Positions 1 to 9,320 of a stretch of DNA of 37,966 nt are shown here, piece after piece. Origin of the DNA: Leptolyngbya sp. FACHB-36 (GTDB lineage Bacteria > Cyanobacteriota > Cyanobacteriia > Leptolyngbyales > Leptolyngbyaceae); NCBI RefSeq assembly GCF_014695955.1, contig NZ_JACJPG010000326.1, positions 1-37,966 of the forward strand. The letters are read 5' to 3'. The first letter of the stretch is position 1. The number at the start of each line of letters is the position of its first letter. The notes beneath the pieces are model-generated. The model did no database searches, was not told where the DNA came from, and saw nothing but the letters and a program-made list of their open reading frames with translations. Made by a program: the position numbers and the translations under genes.

Positions 1-1185
1 CAACAGGCACAGGCAGCATTACCCACCCGCGCCGACCTTGGGCTGGTTTTCATCTCCTCTGCCTTCGCTAGCGAATATTCCCGGCTCATGCCGCTCCTGC
101 AAGCGCGTCTGCCTGGATTGCCTCTGATTGGCTGCGCTGGCGGCGGAATTATTGGAACACCGATCGGTAGTCCTGCGCAAGAAGTAGAAGGAGAAGCCGC
201 TCTCAGCTTGACGCTAGCAGCGCTACCAGGGGTGACGGTTCATACCTTTCACCTCGATGCGGATGAGCTTCCGGACTTAGATAGCTCGCCCGACGCTTGG
301 ATTCGCCTGATTGGAGTGGACCCTGAAAGCCAACCCCACTTCGTTTTGCTGGCAGACCCCTTCTCGACGCGGTTAAATGATCTACTACAGGGAATTGATT
401 TCGCCTATCCAGGCTCGTTGAAGGTGGGAGGCTTGGCAAGCGGTGGCTCCGGCAGTGGCAGAAGTGCGGTATTCCAGAATTACTCCCTTTATCGATCGGG
501 GACTGTAGGAGTCGCTCTCAGCGGCAATATTGTGGTGGAAACCATTGTGGCGCAGGGCTGTCGCCCGATCGGTCAGCCGTACGTGGTGACCGAGAGCGAG
601 CGCAATATTCTGCTGGGTCTAGAAGCATTTGTCCCTAGCACGGATGCCACTAGCAGTAGCTGCTCGGTTGCCGATCGACAGACTCCGCTAGAAGTGCTGC
701 GGGACTTAATTCAGAGCCTTAGCGAGGAGGACCGGATGCTGGCGCAGAATTTTCTCTTCATTGGAATTGCCCAAAGCGCCTTTAAGCAGACGTTGGAGCC
801 AGGAGACTTCTTGATTCGCACTCTGCTAGGAGTCGATCCCAACGCAGGCGCAATCGCAATTGGCGATCGGATTCGTCCGGGTCAGCGGATTCAATTCCAT
901 CTTCGGGATGCGCAAGCCTCTGCCGAAGATTTGGAGGTGCTGCTAGAGCGCTATCGACAAACGGATGTAGCTTCACCAGCCGGGGCGCTGATGTTTTCTT
1001 GCTTGGGACGCGGCGAAGGACTGTACGGAGAGCCAAATTTCGACTCGCGCCTGTTTCACCGCTATCTTGCAAGGGTGCCACTTAGCGGCTTTTTCTGCGA
1101 TGGGGAGATTGGTCCAGTTGGCAGCAGTACGTTCTTGCACGGCTTCACTTCAGTTTTTGGCATGTTTCGTCAGCGCACTGACTAA
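1..1185 (+). CDS. FIST-domain sensory protein (5' partial)
   Basis: The reading frame is open from base 1, so the N-terminus lies outside the window; the first ATG inside (position 88) falls mid-domain and is not the start. The first part, with SSAFASEYS and a glycine-rich GCAGGGIIG turn, looks like FIST_N. The later part, with FLFIGIAQ, a GVDPNAGAIAIGD stretch and a final SCLGRG...FFCDGEIGPVG, looks like FIST_C. FIST domains are ligand-sensing modules thought to bind small molecules such as amino acids. No kinase or cyclase output domain follows, so this is a stand-alone FIST protein, common in cyanobacteria. The gene converges on the phosphoesterase gene, and the two coding regions overlap by 41 bp. 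Family call is firm; ligand unknown. Confidence 0.85.
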   Translation, partial: QQAQAALPTRADLGLVFISSAFASEYSRLMPLLQARLPGLPLIGCAGGGIIGTPIGSPAQEVEGEAALSLTLAALPGVTVHTFHLDADELPDLDSSPDAWIRLIGVDPESQPHFVLLADPFSTRLNDLLQGIDFAYPGSLKVGGLASGGSGSGRSAVFQNYSLYRSGTVGVALSGNIVVETIVAQGCRPIGQPYVVTESERNILLGLEAFVPSTDATSSSCSVADRQTPLEVLRDLIQSLSEEDRMLAQNFLFIGIAQSAFKQTLEPGDFLIRTLLGVDPNAGAIAIGDRIRPGQRIQFHLRDAQASAEDLEVLLERYRQTDVASPAGALMFSCLGRGEGLYGEPNFDSRLFHRYLARVPLSGFFCDGEIGPVGSSTFLHGFTSVFGMFRQRTD

Positions 1186-2290
1186 TGCGCTGACGAAACA
1201 ATAGCTTTGCCATATTGTCGATCGGATGGGGAGTTCCGTCACGCTTTACGGCTCCAAAGCGCTCAAAGTACTGGCGAGCGGCAGGAGGAAAGTGGGCAAG
1301 GTCAAACACGGTGTCACCGTTAGCAATGTCTGCCCAGAAGTAGCGCAAATCAGGAGCTAGCTTTTCGGCTTCGGCAACAGACAAATTCAGCGGTGCGTCG
1401 GTCAAGAGACGAATGATAAACGGATGCGATCGCTCACTCATAAATTCCCGCGACGTGTGCTGTAGCGTCTCCCAGCCGGGAACCGACTCAACCCGACTGG
1501 ACTCGACCTGCAGCCAGCGATCGCCATAGTCGTCATGCAGACTCAGTACGCGATACGGATGGGGATAGCTGACGAGCGATCCAGTCGTGATGTCATAAAT
1601 TCCCTGATCAACCGCAATGTCCTGGATGTGCAGGTGTCCGGTGAATACCAGTTGGACGCCAAACTCGCGCAGCAACGATCGTAGCGCAGGCGCATTCTCT
1701 AGCATGTACCGCCGCCCCAGTCGATGGTGCGACTGCTGCGGCAGATGCTCCACAACATTGTGATGAATCATCACCAGAATGAAGTCGTGGCGAAATTCGG
1801 TTAACGTTTGCCGCAGCCACTCTAGCTGCGCGTCGTCTAACCGCCCAATCAGGTTACCCTCTGCATCGAACTGATTCGAGTTCAACCCAATGAGGCGTAC
1901 TCCCGGCAAGAGCGATCGAGTGTAGTAGAGCTGCTCTGGCTGGTCATAGCCAAACGCCGTGTAGTAGTGGGGAAAGTCTGCCCAGCCGATCGATCGACCA
2001 TCGCTGTGCAGCACGGGAACGTCGTGATTTCCCGGAATCACGTAGGCTGGATACGGCAGTTGTGCCAGACGCTTTGCTAGCCACGTATGGTTCTCTGCCT
2101 CTCCGTGCTGCGTCAAATCTCCTGGCAGCAGCAAAAAATCCAGATTGAGGTGGCTCAAACGCTCAAAAATGGTTTCGATCGCTGGAATGCTGACTTCCAC
2201 AAGATGAAAACGGTTTGGATGCTCCCAAATTGTGTGCGGCAGCGCAATGTGAGGATCGCTAACGATCGCAAATCGGAAATGAAGGCTCAT
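1145..2290 (-). CDS. Calcineurin-like metallophosphoesterase (cyclic-nucleotide phosphodiesterase type)
   Basis: A 381-residue protein from the ATG at 2290; a TTG three codons upstream could extend it slightly. All metal-binding blocks of the calcineurin-like fold are present in order: SDPH (D12, H14), GDLTQHGE (D58), PGNHD (N88-D90), a MIHHN block and TGHLHIQD. The family hydrolyses phosphodi- or monoesters with two metal ions. The layout resembles CpdA/Icc cAMP phosphodiesterases, but substrate cannot be read from sequence. A C-terminal region of about 120 residues after the catalytic core has no motif I recognise. It is transcribed divergently from trmB, and its 3' end overlaps the FIST gene. 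Confidence 0.85.
   Translation of the reverse strand: MSLHFRFAIVSDPHIALPHTIWEHPNRFHLVEVSIPAIETIFERLSHLNLDFLLLPGDLTQHGEAENHTWLAKRLAQLPYPAYVIPGNHDVPVLHSDGRSIGWADFPHYYTAFGYDQPEQLYYTRSLLPGVRLIGLNSNQFDAEGNLIGRLDDAQLEWLRQTLTEFRHDFILVMIHHNVVEHLPQQSHHRLGRRYMLENAPALRSLLREFGVQLVFTGHLHIQDIAVDQGIYDITTGSLVSYPHPYRVLSLHDDYGDRWLQVESSRVESVPGWETLQHTSREFMSERSHPFIIRLLTDAPLNLSVAEAEKLAPDLRYFWADIANGDTVFDLAHFPPAARQYFERFGAVKRDGTPHPIDNMAKLLFRQRISQCADETCQKLK
1163..1200. terminator. Perfect hairpin shared by two convergent gene ends
   Basis: A 15-bp perfect inverted repeat (TGTTTCGTCAGCGCA at 1163-1177, its complement at 1186-1200) has an 8-base loop containing the FIST gene's TAA stop. There is no long T-run on either side, so intrinsic termination is plausible but not certain. 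The stem lies inside coding sequence of both genes. Confidence 0.55.
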
Positions 2291-2367
2291 GCCTTCCAAT
2301 CTACTATGGAAGTGGGGAGTGGGTAAGAAGCTAGCTCCCCTTCACTCTTTACCTTTAGGAGGTCCTG

Positions 2368-3000
2368 TTGTCGGTCGTTCGAGTACGCGAGCACGTTAAT
2401 CCCCTTAGCAAGAAATACCAAACGCCCGTCAGTCCACCAGATTGGCAGACCGTTTATGCCCAGCCAGATCAGCCGCTACATTTAGACATTGGCTGCGGCA
2501 AGGGGCGATTTTTGCTTACGCTGGCGCAGGTGCAGCCGGACTGGAACTTTTTGGGATTAGAAATTCGGGAGCCGCTAGTAGACCAAGCGAACAATTGGCG
2601 AACCGAGGCAGGCTTGAACAATTTGCACTACCTGTTCTGCAACGTCAATAATTCTCTGCGTCCGATTTTGACATCGGTTCCACCGAACACACTGCAAAGA
2701 GTCAGCATTCAGTTTCCCGATCCGTGGTTCAAGCGCAAGCAGCAAAAGCGACGTGTGGTGCAGCCGGAACTCGTGACTGAGCTAGCGGAATTTTTGGTTA
2801 GCGGTGGCACGGTGTTTCTTCAGTCTGATGTTTTGGAAGTCGCTGAGGAAATGCGCGATCGCTTTGATCAGCATTCTGCCTTTCAGCGCCAGCAGCACGA
2901 TTGGCTAGCCGTTAATCCGCTGACAGTTCCCACCGAGCGGGAAACGTCTACATTGGAGCGCGGCGAACCTGTGTATCGTGTGGTGTTCGATCGAGTGTAG
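2368..3000 (+). CDS. trmB: tRNA (guanine-N7-)-methyltransferase
   Basis: A 210-residue class I SAM-dependent methyltransferase that forms m7G46 in the variable loop of tRNAs. The SAM-binding motif LDIGCGKGRFLL lies at about residues 39-50, and the TrmB signature QFPDPWFKRKQQKRR follows in the second half. Length is normal for bacterial TrmB. The start is a TTG at 2368, chosen because a perfect AGGAGG at 2357-2362 precedes it by five bases and because the N-terminus VRVREHVNPLSKKY matches cyanobacterial TrmB. It is a single gene, divergent from the phosphoesterase and convergent with chlN. Confidence 0.95.
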   Translation: MSVVRVREHVNPLSKKYQTPVSPPDWQTVYAQPDQPLHLDIGCGKGRFLLTLAQVQPDWNFLGLEIREPLVDQANNWRTEAGLNNLHYLFCNVNNSLRPILTSVPPNTLQRVSIQFPDPWFKRKQQKRRVVQPELVTELAEFLVSGGTVFLQSDVLEVAEEMRDRFDQHSAFQRQQHDWLAVNPLTVPTERETSTLERGEPVYRVVFDRV

Positions 3001-3042
3001 GCTATTCCTTGGTCTAGATTTTGGAGATTGAATCTTCTGAAG

Positions 3043-3061
3043 AACCGCCCAACGGGCGGTT
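3043..3061 (+). terminator. Hairpin downstream of trmB
   Basis: An 8-bp GC-rich stem (AACCGCCC / GGGCGGTT) with a 3-base loop begins 43 bases after the trmB stop. There is no T-run after it, so it may stop transcription only weakly. Confidence 0.45.
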
Positions 3062-3096
3062 AGAGATTATGCAAGAATTACCTCTAAAAAACAAAA

Positions 3097-3125
3097 GATT
3101 GGGGTAGGTGATGCCTACCCCAATC
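3097..3125 (-). terminator. Intrinsic terminator of the chlL-chlN locus
   Basis: A 12-bp perfect stem (GATTGGGGTAGG / CCTACCCCAATC) with a 5-base loop lies 36 bases beyond the chlN stop. Read on the minus strand it is followed by TTTTGTTTTTT, the classical rho-independent pattern. Confidence 0.85.
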
Positions 3126-3160
3126 ATCGAGATGATCAACCTCGCTGAGGTCAGCGCTGA

Positions 3161-4564
<1,404 letters not shown>

Positions 4565-4608
4565 TCAGGTTCCTCTCTGGAGTTAATTCGTTGGAGTCGT
4601 GGAGGATG

Positions 4609-5034
4609 TCAAGCTGGGTACTCATCGCCCCTAACCCCTCCGCACGCTTCATCCATGCGCGAGTGCACGTTGACGGCTTTTCGGGGAGGCAAGCGATCGT
4701 TCGTGGCGGCAGGCAGTCTTTTTGCCGAACTGTCTGCAATCTCTTTAGTGCCGTTGTTCTGCGCGATCGCCTCTAGCTGTTCATCAGGATTGAAGTTAAG
4801 ACCTAATGCCATCACGATGCGATCGGGGTTACTGCTGAGGTCCACAATCAGCGGTAGGAGTTGGGTAAGCTGCGGCTCCAAAACAGACAAAGTAGCCAAA
4901 ATGAAGCTAGAAGACGGGCGGCGCTGTCCCTCGCAATTAACCCAAACCCCTAAGCGGGTTAGCCAGGAACGGTTTTCTTCGTAATAGCTCAGCCACCGAT
5001 CCTTCAGAGACTGACGCAAATGCTCGATATTCAT
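4609..5034 (-). CDS. DUF5331-like protein encoded between chlL and chlN
   Basis: A 141-residue protein using the internal ATG at 5034, giving [20 protein letters not shown]; an upstream ATG at 5094 would add 20 low-complexity residues. The conserved-looking core has [20 protein letters not shown] and a following leucine-rich segment with [12 protein letters not shown] recognise it as the cyanobacterial DUF5331 type often found between chlL and chlN. The function is unknown. The C-terminal third is rich in charged and alanine residues and looks disordered. There are no membrane segments or metal-binding motifs. Position and co-orientation suggest co-transcription with the DPOR genes. The family name is from memory. 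Confidence 0.7.
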   Translation of the reverse strand: MNIEHLRQSLKDRWLSYYEENRSWLTRLGVWVNCEGQRRPSSSFILATLSVLEPQLTQLLPLIVDLSSNPDRIVMALGLNFNPDEQLEAIAQNNGTKEIADSSAKRLPAATNDRLPPRKAVNVHSRMDEACGGVRGDEYPA

Positions 5035-5119
5035 AACCTTCGTTGGAGTTTTAAGTTCTGAGTCTTCAGTCACATCAGGTAACTCATAACTCATAGCGTA
5101 AAACGTCCAACGTGTTTCG

Positions 5120-5986
5120 TTAGACCATCATCAGATCCAACTCTTCCTCTTCAGTCCGAACTTTAGGCGTCTTCGGATTTAAGTAGAAGTCAGACAGCAG
5201 CGAGAACAGTTCGCGATCGGGGGAGTCGTTTGGCACCACGCCCTCAGGACGCGCCAAAATCTGGTCAGCAATGTTGAGGTAGTAGTCACAGACGTAGTTA
5301 AGAGACGGATCAGACTCTGCCATTTCAAACAGCGTCTTGCCCTTCACTCGAGAGACGCGGATGTCCTCAATTAGCGGCAGCACTTCTAGAACGGGCATCG
5401 GAACCGACTCAATGTATTTGTCAATTAAATCGCGCTTTGCCGTGCGGTTGCCGATTAATCCAGCCAGCCGCAGCGGATGAGTTCGGGCTTTCTCGCGCAC
5501 CGATGCAGCAATTCGGTTTGCCGCAAACAGTGCATCAAATCCGTTATCAGTCACAATCATGCAGTAGTCTGCATAGTTTAGTGGAGCCGCAAAACCACCG
5601 CATACCACGTCGCCTAACACGTCGAATAGAATGACGTCGTACTCATCAAAGGCGTTCAGTTCCTTCAGCAGCTTTACCGTTTCACCTACCACATAGCCAC
5701 CGCAGCCAGCGCCTGCTGGCGGTCCACCCGCCTCTACACAGTCCACGCCGCCGTAGCCTTTGTAAATAACGTCTTCAGGCCAAACGTCTTCGTAGTGATA
5801 ATCCTTCGATTGCAGTGTGTCGATAATCGTTGGAATCAGGAAGCCCGTCAGCGTAAAGGTGCTGTCGTGCTTCGGGTCACAGCCGATCTGTAAGACTTTC
5901 TTGCCGCGTCGAGCAAGCGCTACAGAAATGTTGCAACTGGTCGTGGACTTACCGATGCCACCTTTGCCGTAAACTGCGAGTTTCAC
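5120..5986 (-). CDS. chlL: Light-independent protochlorophyllide reductase ATP-binding protein L
   Basis: A 288-residue homologue of the nitrogenase Fe protein, the electron donor of DPOR. The P-loop GKGGIGKST sits at residues 7-15. Cys95 (GAGCGGY) and Cys129 (DVVCGGF) are the two cluster cysteines each monomer supplies to the [4Fe-4S] cluster bridging the dimer. The switch motif [10 protein letters not shown] is intact. The start is a GTG at 5986 with AGGAG nine bases upstream. Such iron-sulfur proteins are oxygen sensitive. The gene heads a minus-strand unit with the DUF5331-like gene and chlN; the 782-bp gap upstream leaves room for a long leader. Confidence 0.98.
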   Translation of the reverse strand: MKLAVYGKGGIGKSTTSCNISVALARRGKKVLQIGCDPKHDSTFTLTGFLIPTIIDTLQSKDYHYEDVWPEDVIYKGYGGVDCVEAGGPPAGAGCGGYVVGETVKLLKELNAFDEYDVILFDVLGDVVCGGFAAPLNYADYCMIVTDNGFDALFAANRIAASVREKARTHPLRLAGLIGNRTAKRDLIDKYIESVPMPVLEVLPLIEDIRVSRVKGKTLFEMAESDPSLNYVCDYYLNIADQILARPEGVVPNDSPDRELFSLLSDFYLNPKTPKVRTEEEELDLMMV

Positions 5987-6283
5987 TCTGGTTGTCTCCT
6001 ACCAATTGTCCGTCTTGTTTCGGGCGATCGGACTAAATCTGCTGAAGTGCTGGATCACCGATCGATGAATTCCCTTCTCTCAGTAGATTTTTAGTCATCC
6101 TTGCTTGCTGGGTCGCCATGTCAGCATTATGGTCGAACTTCAGGAGGAAAGAAAGAGGAGCTTCAAGTAAGTTGACAAGCTTTTCTGTGCGAGAACTGCT
6201 CTAACTAATCAGTCCGACCGTTTTTAGATTAGTTCAGTATTCATCAGCATAAACACCAGCTGAGTAGTTTTTAGGGCCATCAA

Positions 6284-6289
6284 TATAGT
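6284..6289 (+). promoter_or_regulatory. Possible -10 element ahead of the structured region
   Basis: TATAGT matches the -10 consensus at five of six positions. It lies 30 bases before the first inverted repeat of the structured region. No good -35 box is seen 16-18 bases upstream, so this is weak support for a plus-strand transcript. Confidence 0.2.
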
Positions 6290-6318
6290 AAGTGGGAACA
6301 ATAGACAAACTAAGAGAT

Positions 6319-6586
6319 AGCCGCTAACTATTTCTGAGAGCTTATTTGAAAGGCTTAACCAATGCACTTCAATCTTGCCTTTCTACTTACGGTTCGGGTG
6401 CTACGAGCAATTCGCTCCATTGAGGAACAGTCAGCCCCTCTTCATCCCGAAGTGGAGAGGGGCTAGAGTTTCCTCTTCCCTGACCGGGAGGGCGCAAGGG
6501 TAGATTCTGTAGGCCACGCTGAAATGGGAAGCGTCCTATCTGCGATCGTCGCAGCGGCGATCTGATGAGCCAAGCTCTTAGCTTGG
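6319..6586. ncRNA. Candidate structured RNA of unknown family
   Basis: Several inverted repeats follow each other: AGCCG 6319-6323 with CGGTT 6390-6394 enclosing GAAAGGC 6348-6354 / GCCTTTC 6377-6383; GAGGAA 6422-6427 / TTCCTC 6470-6475 enclosing AGCCCCTCT 6433-6441 / AGAGGGGCT 6456-6464; ACGCT 6516-6520 / AGCGT 6530-6534; GATCGTC 6544-6550 / GGCGATC 6556-6562; CCAAGCT 6570-6576 / AGCTTGG 6580-6586. It lacks the hallmarks I know of RNase P RNA, tmRNA and SRP RNA. Strand is undetermined: a -10-like box at 6284 favours plus, but a minus-strand chlL leader is also possible. Confidence 0.3.
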
Positions 6587-6700
6587 AGCGTACTCAGCGA
6601 CCCTGCTCAACTCTTTGTTAAAAATGCTGAACTTTTTGTTGGTGCGCTTCCAATTGCCGTTCCAGCTTGCTCAGTTCTAGCTTCGCTAGGCACAATGACT

Positions 6701-6738
6701 AAAAGCAAAAAGTCGATCGCGGTTACTCGCGATCGACT
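6701..6738 (-). terminator. Intrinsic terminator of sigF
   Basis: An 11-bp perfect stem (AGTCGATCGCG 6711-6721 / CGCGATCGACT 6728-6738) has a 6-base loop. On the minus strand it is followed by TTTTTGCTTTT. It lies 31 bases beyond the sigma factor stop. Both arms contain a HIP1-like CGATCG core. Confidence 0.85.
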
Positions 6739-6768
6739 GAAAAAAGGCAGTTCTCGTGGCAGGTATCA

Positions 6769-7554
6769 CTAATACAGGTCGTCTTCGCTGCCCACCATAA
6801 ATTTTTGTAGGGAACTCAATCCCTTCTTTACCCGACGCGATACGGTTACAGCGCTAATGCCCAAACGCTCAGCCGTTTCTTTTTGAGTTAGATCGTGTAG
6901 GAAAACGAACTCCAGAATCTCGCGCGTCCGTTTCTCCAAACGAATCAACGCCTGTTGCAGCCGAATCTGATCTTCCTGTGCTAACTGAAAGCTGCGATAG
7001 CGACTATCGGGAACAATTTCTCCTAATGACGCCCCTCCACTCTCTTCATCACCTAGAGGAGCATCTAAACTAAGCAGCGTCCGGTTTTGGCACGCTAGCC
7101 TAATCTCTTGCCACTCCGACACGCTAATCTCTAACGCAGCTGCGATTTCTAAATCGGTTGGCGATCGGCGCAATTCTGTTTGCAGTTCTCGAATCACCCA
7201 AATGGCTTGCCGATGAAGCGCTTGCCAACGACGAGGAATTCGTACAGATGGGCTTTTGTCCCGCAAGTAGTGCTGAATCTCGCCGCGAATATACGGAACG
7301 GCAAACGAACTGAAGGCGTGCCCCTTCGACATGTCAAACCGCTCGATCGCGTGAATTAAACCAATGCAGCCCACCTGAATTAGGTCTTCATAGCTCTCTG
7401 TACACTGATTAATCCAGTGGTGCGCTTCCTTGCGAACCAGCCCAAAATTGAGTTCTACTAATCGATTGCGGGCCTCAGGAGACAAGGTCTGTTGGTAGTC
7501 TCGCAAGAGTTGAAGGCTCTCGCTTTTTAGTTCGTAGTTCGCGGTGATGGACAT
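6769..7554 (-). CDS. sigF: RNA polymerase sigma factor, SigF type (group 3)
   Basis: A 261-residue alternative sigma factor of the sigB/sigF/sigG class. Region 2 (DLIQVGCIGLIHAIERFD and then FSSFAVPYIRGEIQHYLRD) binds core polymerase and the -10 element. A region 3 segment follows. Region 4 has the helix-turn-helix LTQKETAERLGISAVTVSRR near the C-terminus. Region 1.1 is absent, as expected for group 3. In Synechocystis SigF controls type IV pili and motility; applying that here is inference. The gene stands alone, with its own terminator and a 350-bp upstream gap. No anti-sigma factor gene is adjacent. Confidence 0.9.
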   Translation of the reverse strand: MSITANYELKSESLQLLRDYQQTLSPEARNRLVELNFGLVRKEAHHWINQCTESYEDLIQVGCIGLIHAIERFDMSKGHAFSSFAVPYIRGEIQHYLRDKSPSVRIPRRWQALHRQAIWVIRELQTELRRSPTDLEIAAALEISVSEWQEIRLACQNRTLLSLDAPLGDEESGGASLGEIVPDSRYRSFQLAQEDQIRLQQALIRLEKRTREILEFVFLHDLTQKETAERLGISAVTVSRRVKKGLSSLQKFMVGSEDDLY

Positions 7555-8015
7555 GACGAGTTTCAGTAAGAACTGTAAGTAACCGAAGAGGCGCTAACTG
7601 AGTTTTGCTCAAAAATCAGCAAAAGACTGTGACGTAGAGCATAGACTAAGCGATTTTTAAGCAAATAAGATTCACTAGACCAAGACAAGACAGATAAGCT
7701 TCAGTAAGCACAGTATCGAGACTCAGAATCGCTATCTGCTTTATACTCTTTTGATTGCAAACTAAACTTATTCTGATTACAGCTAATTCACAACGGCATT
7801 TTTACGGAACCAATCGTTGTGTAAAACGAACTTGATCGGTTTTCTGCAAATATTGAACCTCACGAAAAGCTGTATCACGATCGTTCCATCAATGCATGAT
7901 AGAGATTATCCACAAAAAAGGGGCGTTCAGCCCCTTTTTTGTGGATTATTGGAGTGAAAAGCTGCTTGTATCGAATCGGTTAACCGATCGCGTTGGCTGT
8001 GAATGCCTACCAAGC
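7555..8015. other. Intergenic region between sigF and psbO
   Basis: This AT-rich stretch is the sigF upstream region on the minus strand and also contains the psbO terminator at 7908-7946. A TATAAA lies on the minus strand near 7740 without a matching -35 box. I see no gene in it. Confidence 0.6.
7908..7946 (-). terminator. Strong bidirectional-type terminator of psbO
   Basis: A 17-bp perfect inverted repeat (arms 7908-7924 and 7930-7946) with a 5-base loop has a GGGGC/GCCCC core flanked by A6 and T6. The U-tract is therefore part of the stem and works on either strand. It lies about 70 bases beyond the psbO stop. Confidence 0.9.
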
Positions 8016-8849
8016 TTATGCAGCAGCTTCAACTCGCGCGTAGAACAGACCGCGAATTTTGACATCACTTGCCTCGCGGGAACCCATATCGGTTTCAGAA
8101 GGTTGTTCACTCTCGAAGGTTCCAGCAACTTCGCCAGTCACGCTGTCAATCTTCGAGACTTGAAGAGAGATTCTACCCTTGTCCATCTGAAAGCGCTTAA
8201 CGTTTTCCTTACGCAGTTCTTCACTGTCTGCCTGAGCAGGCAACGCAACCGCATTGTCGTAGCCAGTAGTCAAACCGCGACCTTTCGGATCAAGAAAGTT
8301 AGAAGTCCGGTAAGAAGGTACTCTGAATACGCCTTCAAAATCAGTTGATGTATTGATGCTGGTTGCGCCTGGTTGCGTGGTAGCAACTAGACTCTTAATA
8401 GTAAATAGAAAGGGAACTCGCTCACCACCGGGAAGCTGAACAGTAATTGGCTGGAAGTCAATACCGTCTTCTTCTTCAAAGGTTAAGCTTCCATCCGAAT
8501 TCACGTTCAACTTGCCTTGTACAGCGTCGATCGATGACGTGTAGCGGGTCATGACCTTGGCAGGAACAAACTCAGCTTTCTGCCGCTTATTCTGACCTTC
8601 TTCTTTTACAAAGAACGTGGTCGGCTGTAGACACAGACCCGTCAACACGTAGGATTTACCAGATTCGATCGGAATTGAGCCGCGGCTTGTTTCCTCAAGT
8701 AAAGGACATGAATTTGCTAGGCCAGTGCCTCGAATCTGATCGTAGGTTAGCGACTCTCGACTGGTCGCCTGTGCGTCACCCGCGCAAGCAGTTAGCACAA
8801 AACTGAAGCAGAACGCCAATAGTGCAGCGATTAGAGCACGGTACCTCAT
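8016..8849 (-). CDS. psbO: Photosystem II manganese-stabilising (33-kDa) extrinsic protein
   Basis: A 277-residue precursor of PsbO, which caps the Mn4CaO5 cluster on the lumenal side of PSII. The start is the ATG at 8849 with GAGG six bases upstream; a TTG four codons earlier is ignored. A signal peptide of about 28 residues ends in AQA, directly before TSRESLTYDQIRGTG. It also holds a lipobox-like LTAC at residues 19-22. The mature part has the family's cysteine pair (NSCPLL and TGLCLQP) that forms the structural disulfide, plus GRGLTTGYDNAVALPA. The gene is single, read away from the rest of the PSII neighbourhood. Confidence 0.98.
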   Translation of the reverse strand: MRYRALIAALLAFCFSFVLTACAGDAQATSRESLTYDQIRGTGLANSCPLLEETSRGSIPIESGKSYVLTGLCLQPTTFFVKEEGQNKRQKAEFVPAKVMTRYTSSIDAVQGKLNVNSDGSLTFEEEDGIDFQPITVQLPGGERVPFLFTIKSLVATTQPGATSINTSTDFEGVFRVPSYRTSNFLDPKGRGLTTGYDNAVALPAQADSEELRKENVKRFQMDKGRISLQVSKIDSVTGEVAGTFESEQPSETDMGSREASDVKIRGLFYARVEAAA

Positions 8850-9320
8850 GGACAACCTCAATATCGATATAATCTTTGCCAGTGCAATCCAGATTTGGGT
8901 TTAACAGTCTCCAGTACAACGAGTAGAATCACGTCTGACATCAAGAAGAGACAGGAAGATTCTGACCTCGCAACCGCTTAAATAATAAGCATTTGAGGTA
9001 GCCCTCTACTAGAGAGGTTCGTTAAACCACCTCCACACGTGACTAAATTCTTGTGATTCCTGGAGTGATTTAACAATGGTTTCATACAGCATTTTACATG
9101 GCAATGTCCCATTTACTTTGTTTGGCAGCACAAATTAGACCGCTCAAACTCTAGCCCAGACTATTGCACGAAAGACTTTAAACGATCGGTGTTCAGCAAC
9201 GGGGCACCGCAAGAATGGGTGCCACTGACATGGTACAAATATCAAGAAACTGTAAAAAATTGTTTCGGTACCAGAACTTCGCTAAATTGGGTGAGACGGT
9301 CTATTAGGAATGCAGCGGTC
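8850..9320. other. Intergenic region between psbO and the next gene
   Basis: This region is the divergent promoter region of psbO and the unknown gene. It holds a small hairpin (CCTCT 9003-9007 / AGAGG 9013-9017). A 20-codon ORF at 9076-9138 shows no recognisable small PSII protein. I cannot assign promoter boxes with confidence. Confidence 0.5.

Larger units (their letters stand above)
5987..6768. other. 782-bp intergenic region between chlL and sigF
   Basis: I find no credible coding sequence here. The part next to chlL is its leader: a small inverted repeat (AACTAATC 6203-6210 / GATTAGTT 6227-6234) and three TTTTTAG words near 6087, 6220 and 6267, but no promoter I would defend. The part from 6319 to 6586 holds a dense set of inverted repeats, listed separately. 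The right end holds the sigF terminator. Confidence 0.7.

Noticed and set aside
6172-6177. TTGACA as a -35 box in the chlL-sigF gap.
   Set aside because: No -10-like hexamer occurs 15-19 bases downstream on that strand.
6319-6394. AGCCG ... CGGTTC as a group II intron domain V remnant.
   Set aside because: Domain V is about 34 nt; here the two halves are about 66 bases apart, and no intron reverse transcriptase is near.
6490-6590. Resemblance to a cobalamin riboswitch core on the plus strand (CTGTAGGCCAC, then GGGAAG, then GATGAGCCA).
   Set aside because: The B12 box and the upstream GGTG/AAATCC elements are missing, and no plus-strand gene follows. A covariance-model scan would settle it.
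9076-9138. A 20-codon ORF before the unknown gene, considered as a small PSII subunit.
   Set aside because: It lacks a hydrophobic transmembrane segment and matches none of the known small Psb proteins.
9189-9320. N-terminal extension of the unknown gene near psbM from a GTG at 9189.
   Set aside because: Composition looks non-coding and the ATG at 9321 has a ribosome site; the extension is left out.
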